Source: Arcobacter acticola (GTDB taxonomy: Bacteria > Campylobacterota > Campylobacteria > Campylobacterales > Arcobacteraceae). From it: a stretch of 64,000 nt of DNA. The position numbers were made by a program, and so were the translations under genes. Under the pieces are notes generated by a model. It saw only the letters and a program-made list of their open reading frames with translations. It ran no database searches and was not told the DNA's origin. Below are positions 55,511-63,934 of this stretch, one piece after another (the stretch's first letter is position 1; each line of letters begins with the position of its first letter). Location of the stretch: NCBI RefSeq assembly GCF_013177675.1, contig NZ_CP042652.1:1426001-1490000 (forward strand), read 5' to 3'.

Positions 55511-55517
55511 TTTTACT

Positions 55518-55552
55518 TTTTAGTAGATTAATGAATAATTAATCTACTAAAA
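55518..55552. repeat. 15-bp perfect inverted repeat downstream of the SHOCT gene
   Basis: TTTTAGTAGATTAAT and its complement (55518-55532, 55538-55552) flank a 5-base loop. There is no T tract on either side beyond the stem, so it may be a factor-independent stop of low quality or a binding site. Confidence 0.6.
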
Positions 55553-55561
55553 GAGATAAAT

Positions 55562-56386
55562 TTAAAGTCTAGATAGTAATTCAGATTTTTTTGTATTAAA
55601 TTCATTGTCATTTAATACACCTGAAGTATGTAATTTAGCAAGTTGTTCTATAAGTTCAATAATATTTCTTGATGAATCATTTACTACAGAATTAGTATTA
55701 TTTGTAGGATTCTGAGTATTTGTTTCTATAGAAGGCTGTATTATAGGTTCAATAACAGGCTCTATAAAGTTATTTTGAGTATTTTGTATTGGTTCTTGTG
55801 CAAAATTATTTACAGGAGTATTGTTTGAAATATTAGAATTATTAGCACCTGAAACAATTGGAAGAGTAGATACTAAAATAGTTCCATATTGACTAGAAAA
55901 AGTAAGTGAATCATTTCCCCCTTGTTGTTGAGAAATTCCAGATATATTATTATCTAAAGTATCATAAACAGTTACTTGTCCATTATAATCAACTGCTAAT
56001 CTATTTGGAAAAATAGCATATCTTGTACTATTTTGTGCACCACTACTAAATGGATTTCCAAGTTCACCTGGCCACCATTGATTACTTTCTCTTGTACCTT
56101 TTGGTGCAAGTGGAAAGATAATTGTATTTGCTAATGCATTTGAAATATCATTACAAAGATTATCAACAGTGTTTTTTAACCCATAGTTAAACATGTCTCC
56201 AACCATAGTCATACCACCTCTCATCCATTGACCGCCACCGCCAAGTTCTGGACAATTAAATTGAGCCATTGATCCACCACCGTTGTTTACAGCTCCAATC
56301 ATATATATGATTGCATCTTGGCTTAAATTATATTTATTTGAAAGGTTATTAACGATATTTTGACCTTCAGGTGTAAGTTTTTGCAT
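55562..56386 (-). CDS. SHOCT-domain protein of unknown function
   Basis: A 274-residue protein. Residues 1-125 form a Gly-rich domain (GAVNNGGGSMAQFNCPELGG, with WWPGELGNPF near 110), 130-185 are beta-rich, 190-238 form a low-complexity Asn/Pro/Thr linker, and the last 35 residues are a SHOCT helix pair (IIELIEQLAKLHTSGVLND). SHOCT ends often mediate oligomerisation. There is no signal peptide or membrane helix. An AAGGAAA site precedes the ATG. Confidence 0.75.
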   Translation of the reverse strand: MQKLTPEGQNIVNNLSNKYNLSQDAIIYMIGAVNNGGGSMAQFNCPELGGGGQWMRGGMTMVGDMFNYGLKNTVDNLCNDISNALANTIIFPLAPKGTRESNQWWPGELGNPFSSGAQNSTRYAIFPNRLAVDYNGQVTVYDTLDNNISGISQQQGGNDSLTFSSQYGTILVSTLPIVSGANNSNISNNTPVNNFAQEPIQNTQNNFIEPVIEPIIQPSIETNTQNPTNNTNSVVNDSSRNIIELIEQLAKLHTSGVLNDNEFNTKKSELLSRL

Positions 56387-56455
56387 TGTAGTTTCCTTTT
56401 TATGCTTTGGTTAGTTTATACAGTTTTCTAGAAGGTATAGTAGTTTTGATGGAAA

Positions 56456-56482
56456 TTAGGATAATTTTATTTATTATCCTAA
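56456..56482 (-). terminator. Terminator of the exonuclease-end operon
   Basis: A 10-bp stem TTAGGATAAT/ATTATCCTAA (56456-56465 with 56473-56482) with a 7-base loop. It overlaps the stop codon of the exonuclease gene and precedes TTTCC on the minus strand. Confidence 0.6.
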
Positions 56483-57211
56483 AACTTTATCAAGAGTATA
56501 TCTTAAATCTTCATCAAGTTCCATATTTGTTCTCATCCAATTTAAATATCCAGCATCTTCTCGTGCAACTGCTTCAATATCTTTACCTTTATGTTTACCA
56601 AATTTGAAAGTTTTTATAAATACAGGTGTTTTTGTTAAATCAACTAATTTTTCAATCGGATTATAATCTGGATAGATTTCTCTACATTTTCCAACAAGTT
56701 TTGTTAAAAATAGTTTCATTACTAAAACATCACCAATAGCATCATGGGCTTTAATTGTTATATTATGTTTAGCAGCTTCTGTTTCTTCTACTTTATAAAG
56801 TTCAAGTGCATATCTTATATATTGAAGTCTATGATATGGAAGTTCAGGGAATAAATGTTTTGCACATCTTAAAGTATCAATTAATTGATATTGATTAATA
56901 AATCCTTCTTTTTTAATCATTCCCATGTCAAAAGAGATATTATGCGCTATTAAATAGTTTTCATTAGTGTTTAATTCTTCTAATCTTTTGTAGAAGTTTG
57001 TTTCAACAGCTTTTGGCTTACCTACTAATAAATCAGGAGTAATATTATGAACTTCCATTGCTTCAAGTTTAATTGCAACATCGCTTGAGCATAATTCATC
57101 AAAAGCTTCAACTTTTCCTGATTTGTCAACAATCATTGCTCCAAATTGGATAACTTTATCTTCTTCTTGGTTTCCTGTTGTTTCTGTATCAAATAGTACG
57201 TAATAAGCCAT
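56474..57211 (-). CDS. DnaQ-like 3'-5' exonuclease (ExoX-like)
   Basis: A 245-residue protein. Residues 1-170 are a DEDDh exonuclease with LFDTETTGNQ, IAHNISFDMGM and HDAIGDVLVMK supplying the acidic and His residues. Residues about 195-240 resemble the C-terminal extension of ExoX-type enzymes (FKFGKHKGKDIEAVA). It may act in DNA repair or RNA turnover. It follows queA by 15 bases and shares its operon. Confidence 0.87.
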   Translation of the reverse strand: MAYYVLFDTETTGNQEEDKVIQFGAMIVDKSGKVEAFDELCSSDVAIKLEAMEVHNITPDLLVGKPKAVETNFYKRLEELNTNENYLIAHNISFDMGMIKKEGFINQYQLIDTLRCAKHLFPELPYHRLQYIRYALELYKVEETEAAKHNITIKAHDAIGDVLVMKLFLTKLVGKCREIYPDYNPIEKLVDLTKTPVFIKTFKFGKHKGKDIEAVAREDAGYLNWMRTNMELDEDLRYTLDKVLG

Positions 57212-57226
57212 TTTATTTATTCCTTT

Positions 57227-58249
57227 TTATATAATTAACATACCATCACCATAAGAGTAAAATCTATAATTCTCATTTATGGCTTCATGGTAAATTTCAA
57301 GTGTTTTTTCTAATCCCACAAATGATGCAATAAGCATAATAAGTGTAGATTTTGGTAAGTGAAAATTTGTAAGTAAGTAATCAACTTTTATAGGCTGATT
57401 TGCTGGATTTAAAAATAAATCACACTCACCTTGGATTTTATTTGTTCTTTGATAATACTCAACAGTTCTTGTAACTGTGGTTCCAACTGCTAGAACTTTT
57501 TGTGCATTATCTAAAGCTTTTTTTGCATCAATTCCTATTTCAAAATACTCACTATGCATAGGATGATTTAAAATATCTTCTGCATCAACTGGTTTAAAAG
57601 TTCCCGCTCCAACATGTAAAGTTAGATAATTTACATCATATTTTGCATTTATTTTTTCTAGTAATTCAGGTGTAAAATGTAGTGATGCCGTTGGAGCTGC
57701 AACTGCTCCATAGTTTTTAGCAAATAATGTTTGATAATCTTGTTCATCTTTTTTTTCATCAGCTCTATTCATATAAGGAGGAAGAGGTAAATGACCAATT
57801 TTATTTAGAATTTCAACTAACTCTAAAAAGTCTAATTTTTTATCATTTTGGAAAAATTTAACAACACGACTTCCATCTTCATTTACTTCTAAAACTTCAG
57901 CATTTAGATTTTCATCAAAAAATAGTTTGGTTCCAACTCTTACTTTTCCACCTATCATTACTAAATATCTATCCATAAAAAGTGGCTTATTTAAAAGTAG
58001 TTCTATTTTTCCACCAGTTTCTTTTGTACCAAAAATTCTAGCTTTTATAACTTTTGTATCATTTAAAAAGATTGATAAATTTTCAGGTAAAACATCCATA
58101 AGATGTTTAAAAGTAGTGTGGGTGATTTTGTTTGTACTTCTATGGTAAACTAAAAGCCTAGCAGAATCTGCTGGGCTTACAGGGTGAGTTGCTATTAACT
58201 CTTTTGGTAAGTTATAATCATAACTTGAAGTCTTTAGTGGGTCTAACAT
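57227..58249 (-). CDS. queA: tRNA preQ1(34) ribosyltransferase-isomerase QueA
   Basis: A 340-residue enzyme that transfers ribose from SAM to preQ1 in tRNA, forming epoxyqueuosine. LPKELIATHP and LFLNPANQPIKVDYLLTNFH, LHFTPELLEKI and TLHVGAGTF are typical. It lies between tatC and the exonuclease gene with gaps of 6 and 15 bases. Confidence 0.95.
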   Translation of the reverse strand: MLDPLKTSSYDYNLPKELIATHPVSPADSARLLVYHRSTNKITHTTFKHLMDVLPENLSIFLNDTKVIKARIFGTKETGGKIELLLNKPLFMDRYLVMIGGKVRVGTKLFFDENLNAEVLEVNEDGSRVVKFFQNDKKLDFLELVEILNKIGHLPLPPYMNRADEKKDEQDYQTLFAKNYGAVAAPTASLHFTPELLEKINAKYDVNYLTLHVGAGTFKPVDAEDILNHPMHSEYFEIGIDAKKALDNAQKVLAVGTTVTRTVEYYQRTNKIQGECDLFLNPANQPIKVDYLLTNFHLPKSTLIMLIASFVGLEKTLEIYHEAINENYRFYSYGDGMLII

Positions 58250-58255
58250 AAAATT

Positions 58256-58987
58256 CTATTCTTCCTCATCTTCTTTTTTAGAAGCTGGATTAAATACTTT
58301 AGCAATATAAATAGAAACTCCATAAAGTAAAGTAAGAGGTGCGGCCATTAACAATTGACTTATAACATCAGGAGGTGTTAATAATGCTGAAACTACAAAT
58401 ATTAGAATAATTGCATATCTAAAAAAATCTTTTAGCATTCTATCATCAACTAAACCAATTTTAGCAAGGAAAAAAGTAATTACAGGTAACTCAAATGCAA
58501 TACCAAAACCAATTAAAAGTTTTGTAAAAAATCCAACATATTTACCAATACTTGGAAGTACTGTAACAACCGTTGAACCAAAGTTAATTAAAAACTCAAA
58601 TCCTACGGGAACAACTATATAGTATGCAAAAGCAGAACCTGATAAAAACATTAGAGTTGCAAAAAATACAAATGGAATTACAAGTTTTTTTTCATGATCA
58701 TAAAGTCCAGGAGCCAAAAACAACCATAATTGCCAAAATATAACAGGAAGAGATACAATGAATCCTGCAAAAAAAGCTACTTTTAAAGCTGTAAAGAATG
58801 TTTCTTGAATTTCAACTGCAACCATTTGTGAGTTTTTAGGTAAAACTGCTTCAACAGGAACCATCATCCAATTTAATATTGGTTCGTAAAAGGAGAAACA
58901 AACAAAAAACATTGCAGCTACAGTTAAACATGAAATAACTAATCTTTTTCTAAGATCTGCAATATGGGGTTTTAAATCGTCAAACAT
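58256..58987 (-). CDS. tatC: Twin-arginine translocase subunit TatC
   Basis: A 243-residue membrane protein with six helices that forms the Tat signal-peptide receptor with TatB. It has the cytoplasmic start LKPHIADLRKRL and the periplasmic FEPILNWMM, with KLGI/FFRYA-like loops. It overlaps tatB by a base as TAATG. tatA is not in the window. Confidence 0.95.
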   Translation of the reverse strand: MFDDLKPHIADLRKRLVISCLTVAAMFFVCFSFYEPILNWMMVPVEAVLPKNSQMVAVEIQETFFTALKVAFFAGFIVSLPVIFWQLWLFLAPGLYDHEKKLVIPFVFFATLMFLSGSAFAYYIVVPVGFEFLINFGSTVVTVLPSIGKYVGFFTKLLIGFGIAFELPVITFFLAKIGLVDDRMLKDFFRYAIILIFVVSALLTPPDVISQLLMAAPLTLLYGVSIYIAKVFNPASKKEDEEE

Positions 58988-59406
58988 TAAGCATTATCCT
59001 CTTTTTTTTCATCTAATTTAACTTTAAATTTATCTTCTTTTTTAAAAGAAACTTTTTCTTCTTTAGGTTTTTCTTCAATAGCTTCTATCTTTTTTTCTTC
59101 TTTTGTTGAAGAACTCTCTTTTAGATCATCTTTTAAAATATCATTTAATCCTAAGTCAATTTTAGAATCAACTGACAATGATGCTTTAGTATCTTCAATT
59201 TGTGATTTGAATTTACTTGCTTCTGCTTTCATTTCAGAGATGTTTAATTCACTATTCAAAGTTGATTTTGCATCATCAATTCCTGTTTTAAATTTCTTAA
59301 TAAATTTTGCTATTTCAACCATAGCCGTGGGTAGCTTTTCAGGCCCCAATGCGATAATTGCAATAATTGCAATTAAAAAAATTTCCATAAAGCCCATTCC
59401 AAACAT
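58987..59406 (-). CDS. tatB: Sec-independent translocase subunit TatB
   Basis: A 139-residue single-span protein: membrane helix (about 1-21, MGFMEIFLIAIIAIIALGPE) then an amphipathic helix and a charged coiled tail rich in Lys and Glu. ATG 59406 is chosen because TGGAG lies six bases before it and it aligns with the family start; an ATG at 59418 also exists. Position beside tatC supports TatB rather than TatA. Confidence 0.9.
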   Translation of the reverse strand: MFGMGFMEIFLIAIIAIIALGPEKLPTAMVEIAKFIKKFKTGIDDAKSTLNSELNISEMKAEASKFKSQIEDTKASLSVDSKIDLGLNDILKDDLKESSSTKEEKKIEAIEEKPKEEKVSFKKEDKFKVKLDEKKEDNA

Positions 59407-59612
59407 GTATAACTCCATTGTATAAATAAAGGTAAAAATTCTAGCTAATAAGAGTAAAAAGCCTACTTAAGCGTTTTAGACTATTTATAAATTTTTTCAT
59501 TTATTTTGTAACATTATTCATTTATTTTAAAATATTAAAAATAATAAAACAATTGTTTTACCAAAAATTTGATAAAATTTAAAATAAGACAAAATTATGT
59601 TTAAGGGAAATT

Positions 59613-60368
59613 ATGGAAATAATTGTTATATTAGTCGTTATTGCTATTTTATTTTTTATTGGAAGAAATTATAAAACTGAAGAATTTAAAAATATTAATT
59701 TAAAAAGAAAAGATAAATTCGAAGGTGATTTATTAAATCATGAAGCCGGTCTTTTAGTAGCCTTAATGGCAAAAGTTGCAAAAGCTGATGGAAAGGTTTG
59801 TGAACTTGAAGCTGAGCTTTTAAAACATACTTTTAATGATATTTCTAGTCATTTTGAAAATAGTGATGAAATTAGAGATAAACTAAAATCGCTATACGCA
59901 AAAGAGAAACAAAGTTTTGATAATATGATCAATATTTGTGAGAAATTATATGGTCTTACAAAAAATGATTACAATAAACGTGCTAAAATTATGGAATATT
60001 TACTAAATTTAGCATTTATTGATAAAGAATTTTCAGATACTGAAAAAATGATTACGGAAGATATCTCAAATGCATTAAAAATAAGAAAAGAAGATTTTGA
60101 AAGATTAATTGAAACTTTTAAAGCATTTTATACACAACAGGCAGCTTCAAAAGCTATTAGTTTAGAAAAAGCTTATGAAGTATTAGAATCAAATATAAAT
60201 GATGATAATTCTACATTAAAGAAAAATTATAGAAATTTAGTGAAAAAACATCATCCAGATATTATTTCAGGGCAGGGCGCAGCTCAAAATATTATAGATG
60301 AAGCTACTAAAAAACTTCAAGAAATAAATGAAGCTTATGAAATAATCAAAAAAGATAGGGGAATATAA
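59613..60368 (+). CDS. Membrane-anchored TerB/J-domain protein (DjlA-like)
   Basis: A 251-residue protein: one N-terminal membrane helix (about 2-15, GRNY follows), a TerB-like helical domain (about 40-165, LVALMAKVAKADGKV and LLNLAFIDKEFSDTE with acidic metal-type motifs) and a C-terminal J domain (about 185-250) with KHHPD. The layout matches DjlA, a DnaK co-chaperone at the inner membrane. ATG has an AAGGGA site. It heads a long operon through lpxK. Confidence 0.85.
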   Translation: MEIIVILVVIAILFFIGRNYKTEEFKNINLKRKDKFEGDLLNHEAGLLVALMAKVAKADGKVCELEAELLKHTFNDISSHFENSDEIRDKLKSLYAKEKQSFDNMINICEKLYGLTKNDYNKRAKIMEYLLNLAFIDKEFSDTEKMITEDISNALKIRKEDFERLIETFKAFYTQQAASKAISLEKAYEVLESNINDDNSTLKKNYRNLVKKHHPDIISGQGAAQNIIDEATKKLQEINEAYEIIKKDRGI

Positions 60369-60370
60369 AT

Positions 60371-60610
60371 TTGTTAGGATTTGAGAATTCTTATGAAGTA
60401 TGTAATTGTAAAAAAGTTACAATAGAACAAATTAAAGATGTAATAAAAAATCAAAATGCATCAACTCTTAGAGAAATACAAGATCTAACCACTGCTGGAA
60501 CTGAGTGTATGCATTGTGTTTTTCCTGAAGGTGATTTTGGAAAAATGAAAAAAAAGATATATTGTAAAGATATATTAAATGAATTAAAAATAGAGCTTGC
60601 AAATGGCTAG
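60371..60610 (+). CDS. BFD-like [2Fe-2S] protein, first of two
   Basis: A 79-residue BFD-type domain with CNC at residues 12-14 and CMHC at 46-49, the four-Cys pattern of bacterioferritin-associated ferredoxin and NifU/Nir-type [2Fe-2S] sites. The start is TTG, nine bases after AGGGG. It overlaps the second BFD-like gene by 8 bases. Confidence 0.75.
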   Translation: MLGFENSYEVCNCKKVTIEQIKDVIKNQNASTLREIQDLTTAGTECMHCVFPEGDFGKMKKKIYCKDILNELKIELANG

Positions 60611-60833
60611 AAGTTTTCCACATTCTTTTGAAGTGTGCACTTGTAAGCATGTGACTTTGGGTGAAATACTATATGCAATCAAAGAGAAAAATGCTAAAAC
60701 TCTTGAGGATTTGGGAGATTTAACAGATGCTGGAACTTGTTGTAAATCTTGTAAAAATCCACAAAGTGATGTTGGTGTTGAGAAAATGGAATTGTATTTA
60801 GAACAGATATTAGATAAATTTAATAAAGAATAA
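60603..60833 (+). CDS. BFD-like [2Fe-2S] protein, second of two
   Basis: A 76-residue relative of the preceding protein: CTC at residues 12-14 and CCKSC near 46-50 match the four-Cys BFD pattern. ATG 60603 is chosen over an in-frame TTG at 60597. It is probably an electron-transfer or Fe-S partner acting with its neighbour, and is followed by a small gene 2 bases later. Confidence 0.75.
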   Translation: MARSFPHSFEVCTCKHVTLGEILYAIKEKNAKTLEDLGDLTDAGTCCKSCKNPQSDVGVEKMELYLEQILDKFNKE

Positions 60834-60835
60834 AA

Positions 60836-61048
60836 ATGAAAAAACAAATTATAGAAAATATAAAAAAATTAATAAATATTAATCCAGAGGATTCAATAGA
60901 AATTAATCCAAACTACTTAGAATATTTTGATGAAGAAGAACTTTTAGATATACAAAAAAAACTTGAATTTAAAAAAGAGAATATTTCTAAACTAAGTGTT
61001 GATTATTTAGATGAAATTTATGAAAAAACAAAAAAAGATGAGATATAA
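60836..61048 (+). CDS. Uncharacterised small acidic-helical protein
   Basis: A 70-residue protein of alternating Lys and Glu (EYFDEEELLDIQKKLEFKK), likely two helices. No known domain, membrane segment or Cys. It is 2 bases after the second BFD gene and 21 before nadE, so it belongs to that operon. Confidence 0.65.
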   Translation: MKKQIIENIKKLININPEDSIEINPNYLEYFDEEELLDIQKKLEFKKENISKLSVDYLDEIYEKTKKDEI

Positions 61049-61069
61049 TTACTTAATAAAGGATTAAAA

Positions 61070-61831
61070 ATGATAGACTGGAAAAATATTAAGTTAGATT
61101 TAATAAAGTTCTTAAAAGATGAAGTTGAAAAAACTGGATTAAAAAAAGTTACTATGGGACTTTCAGGTGGTTTGGATTCAGCAGTAGTTGCAATTTTATG
61201 TAAAGAAGCCTTTGGTGATAATTTAAATTGTGTTTTAATGCCATCGCAATTTTCATCACAAAGTTCGACTGATCATGCCATTGAAGTTTGTGAGAAATTT
61301 AATATCAAATATGAAATTATTTCAATAGAGCCAATGGTAAGTGGTTTTATAAAAAATATGGATGAAGATAGACTTAGAATTGGAAACTTTTCTGCTAGAA
61401 TGAGAATGTCTGTATTATATGATGTATCTTCAAGGGAAAAATCAATAGTTGTAGGAACTTCAAATAAAAGTGAAATACTTTTAGGTTACGGAACAATTTT
61501 TGGGGATATTGCTTGTGCTATTAATCCAATAGGTCAAATATATAAAAGTGATGAATTTGAATTTGCAAGACTATTAGGTGTTCCTGAATCTATTTTAAAT
61601 AAAGCTCCAAGTGCAGACTTATGGGAAGGTCAAAGTGATGAAGAAGAATTAGGTCATTCTTATAAAGAAATGGATGATTTATTAAAAGCAATGATTGATG
61701 AAAAAAAATCTAAAGAAGAGTTAATAAATTTAGGTTTTGAAGAAGAGTTTATCAATAAAATAGATTATAGAGTAAAATCAAATGCATTTAAGGGTAAATT
61801 ACCTGTAATAGCAAATATTAGGTGGAATTAA
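61070..61831 (+). CDS. nadE: NH3-dependent NAD synthetase
   Basis: A 253-residue ATP pyrophosphatase-fold enzyme converting deamido-NAD to NAD with ammonia. SGGLDSAVVA (PP-loop), GTSNKSEILLGYGT and LWEGQSDEEELG are clear. It lacks the N-terminal glutaminase domain. The stop TAA overlaps the next start as TAATG. It has an AAAGGA site. Confidence 0.95.
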   Translation: MIDWKNIKLDLIKFLKDEVEKTGLKKVTMGLSGGLDSAVVAILCKEAFGDNLNCVLMPSQFSSQSSTDHAIEVCEKFNIKYEIISIEPMVSGFIKNMDEDRLRIGNFSARMRMSVLYDVSSREKSIVVGTSNKSEILLGYGTIFGDIACAINPIGQIYKSDEFEFARLLGVPESILNKAPSADLWEGQSDEEELGHSYKEMDDLLKAMIDEKKSKEELINLGFEEEFINKIDYRVKSNAFKGKLPVIANIRWN

Positions 61832-62973
61832 TGGCGAGTAAAAATATAGCAATATACAAAGCAAGTACTGATAATGAAGAATTAAATCAAATTAGATCTG
61901 TTTTAGAATCTAAAAATGATTTATCAAAAGTTTTAGAGTTTGAAGAAAGTATGAGAACTTTTATAGGTGCTAAATATGCAGTTGCAACTGCTACTTCAAC
62001 TGCTGCAATACATTTAGCATTAAGTGCTATTAAACTTAAAAGAGGTGATAAGATTTTAATGTCTGTAAACTCTTTTGTTAATTTACCAGAAGTTGTAAGA
62101 CACTTTGATGCTGAACCTATTTTTATTGATATCAATATGGAAGATATGAATATTGATATTAATAAATTTGAAGAAGCACTTGCAGCTAATGATTCAAAAA
62201 AATTAAGAGGTGCTATTATTACTTTTGTAGCAGGTCAAGCACCTGATTTAGATAGAATTTATGATATTGCAAAAAGATATGGAATTATTTTAATTGAAGA
62301 TTGTAGATCTAGTTTAGGTGGAACTTATAAGGGTAAAAAAATAGGAAATCTAAGAGCTGATATGACTATTTTTTCAACAAATCCATCAAATTCTAAATAT
62401 GCAATTTCAAGATCTGGAGTTATTGTTACAAATAATGAAGATATAGCAAACAGAGCAAAACTACTTAGAACTCATGCACTTACAACTACTTATGATAGTT
62501 ATGGGAATTTAGATTATGTATATGATGTTGTAGATATTGGTCATAAATATGATTTATCTGAACTTGATGCTGCATATGCATTAGCTCAGTTAAATAAAAC
62601 AGAAAAGTTTATTAAAAGAAGAAAAGAAATAGCTAAACTTTATGAAAAAAGATTAACTGGTGTTAAACATATTGGAATTCCTTCACATAATGATGAGCAT
62701 ATTTTTACACACTTTATAATAAAAGTTTCAAGAAATAGAGATGCCTTTGCAAGAGCTTTAAAAGAAAGGGGTGTTTCAACAGGACTTAACTATATTCCTT
62801 TACATCTTTTATCTTATTACAAAACAAAATATTCTATTAAAATAACAGCTTTTTCTAATGCTTTAAATAACTATCAACAAATACTTTCACTACCAATATA
62901 TGCTAGTTTAAGTGATGAAGATGTTAATTATGTTTGTGACCAAGTAATTGATGTTGCATCTGAGTGGATATAA
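61831..62973 (+). CDS. DegT/DnrJ/EryC1/StrS-family aminotransferase
   Basis: A 380-residue PLP enzyme acting on sugar-nucleotide or related ketones. ATATSTAAIHLAL near residue 54, VEDCR-like acidic PLP site (LIEDCRSSLG), and the Lys loop FSTNPSNSKYAISRSG, in which the Lys (about residue 192) aligns with the Schiff-base Lys but lies two residues later than usual and the common EGG reads RSG. ATG 61831 follows AGGTGG and overlaps nadE. It lies between nadE and lpxK. Confidence 0.82.
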   Translation: MASKNIAIYKASTDNEELNQIRSVLESKNDLSKVLEFEESMRTFIGAKYAVATATSTAAIHLALSAIKLKRGDKILMSVNSFVNLPEVVRHFDAEPIFIDINMEDMNIDINKFEEALAANDSKKLRGAIITFVAGQAPDLDRIYDIAKRYGIILIEDCRSSLGGTYKGKKIGNLRADMTIFSTNPSNSKYAISRSGVIVTNNEDIANRAKLLRTHALTTTYDSYGNLDYVYDVVDIGHKYDLSELDAAYALAQLNKTEKFIKRRKEIAKLYEKRLTGVKHIGIPSHNDEHIFTHFIIKVSRNRDAFARALKERGVSTGLNYIPLHLLSYYKTKYSIKITAFSNALNNYQQILSLPIYASLSDEDVNYVCDQVIDVASEWI

Positions 62974-62979
62974 ATTAAC

Positions 62980-63933
62980 TTGAAACAAAAACTATACTTA
63001 TGGATTGAAGATTATCTCTTCTTTCCAAATAGCTTACAAAAAATAATCTCTTTTTTACTTCTTCCTTTAACTTTTATTTATATGCTAATTATTTTAATTA
63101 AACGTGCAATGGCAAAAGAAATAGAGTTTGCTATTCCAATTATTTCAGTTGGAAATATAATTGTAGGTGGTAGTGGGAAAACTCCAGTTACTATAAAATT
63201 GGCTTCAAAATATGAAAATGCATGTGTAATTTTAAGAGGTTATGGACGAATTTCAAAGGGTTTATTTGTAGTTTCAAATAAAGGTAAAATTTTAGTAGAT
63301 GTAAAAACAAGTGGTGATGAAGCTATGCTTTTAGCAAACTCTTTACCAAAAGCTACGATAATAGTAAGTGAAAATAGAATAAAAGCTATTTTAAAAGCAA
63401 AAGAGCTTGGATGTAAAATAGTTTTTTTAGATGATGGATTTTCAAAATATCAAATAGCAAAATTTAATATTTTACTAAGACCAAAAGATGAACCAACAAA
63501 TGTCTTTTGTTTGCCAAGTGGTGGCTATAGAGAACCAAAAGGTTTTTATGCACAAGCTGATATTGAACTTCTTGAAGGAAGTGATTTTAAAAGAGTCATT
63601 AGTATTAAAAAAGATGGTATTCAAAGTGAGATTCCATCTCAAACAGTTTTAATAACAGCAATTTCAAAACCTAAAAGATTATTAGAGTATTTACCAAATA
63701 ATATAGAATTGATTTCTTTTTCTGATCATTATGATTTTACACTAGAAGATATTTCTAAAATACAAGAAAAATATAAAGATTACTCTTTTTTAACCACAGG
63801 AAAAGATTTTGTAAAATTAGAAAAATTCAATTTAAAAAATCTTTATTTAATGGATTTAGATATAAAAATTGATGATGAAGTTGATTTTTCTTTGATGAAT
63901 GAATATATAGAAAGTTTTAATAAAGGGGTTTAA
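62980..63933 (+). CDS. lpxK: Tetraacyldisaccharide 4'-kinase
   Basis: A 317-residue membrane-associated kinase that phosphorylates lipid A disaccharide. An N-terminal hydrophobic helix (about 20-40) and Walker A VGGSGKTP (about 63-70) are clear, with FLDDGFSKYQ and CLPSGGYREP typical of LpxK. Starts at TTG 62980, six bases after the aminotransferase stop, without a strong ribosome site, suggesting coupling. Confidence 0.93.
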   Translation: MKQKLYLWIEDYLFFPNSLQKIISFLLLPLTFIYMLIILIKRAMAKEIEFAIPIISVGNIIVGGSGKTPVTIKLASKYENACVILRGYGRISKGLFVVSNKGKILVDVKTSGDEAMLLANSLPKATIIVSENRIKAILKAKELGCKIVFLDDGFSKYQIAKFNILLRPKDEPTNVFCLPSGGYREPKGFYAQADIELLEGSDFKRVISIKKDGIQSEIPSQTVLITAISKPKRLLEYLPNNIELISFSDHYDFTLEDISKIQEKYKDYSFLTTGKDFVKLEKFNLKNLYLMDLDIKIDDEVDFSLMNEYIESFNKGV

Positions 63934-63934
63934 A

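Noticed and set aside
55325-55531. Open plus-strand frame following comEC
   Set aside because: Overlaps the comEC end in another frame and runs opposite to the protein-like minus-strand remnant; it has no ribosome binding site.
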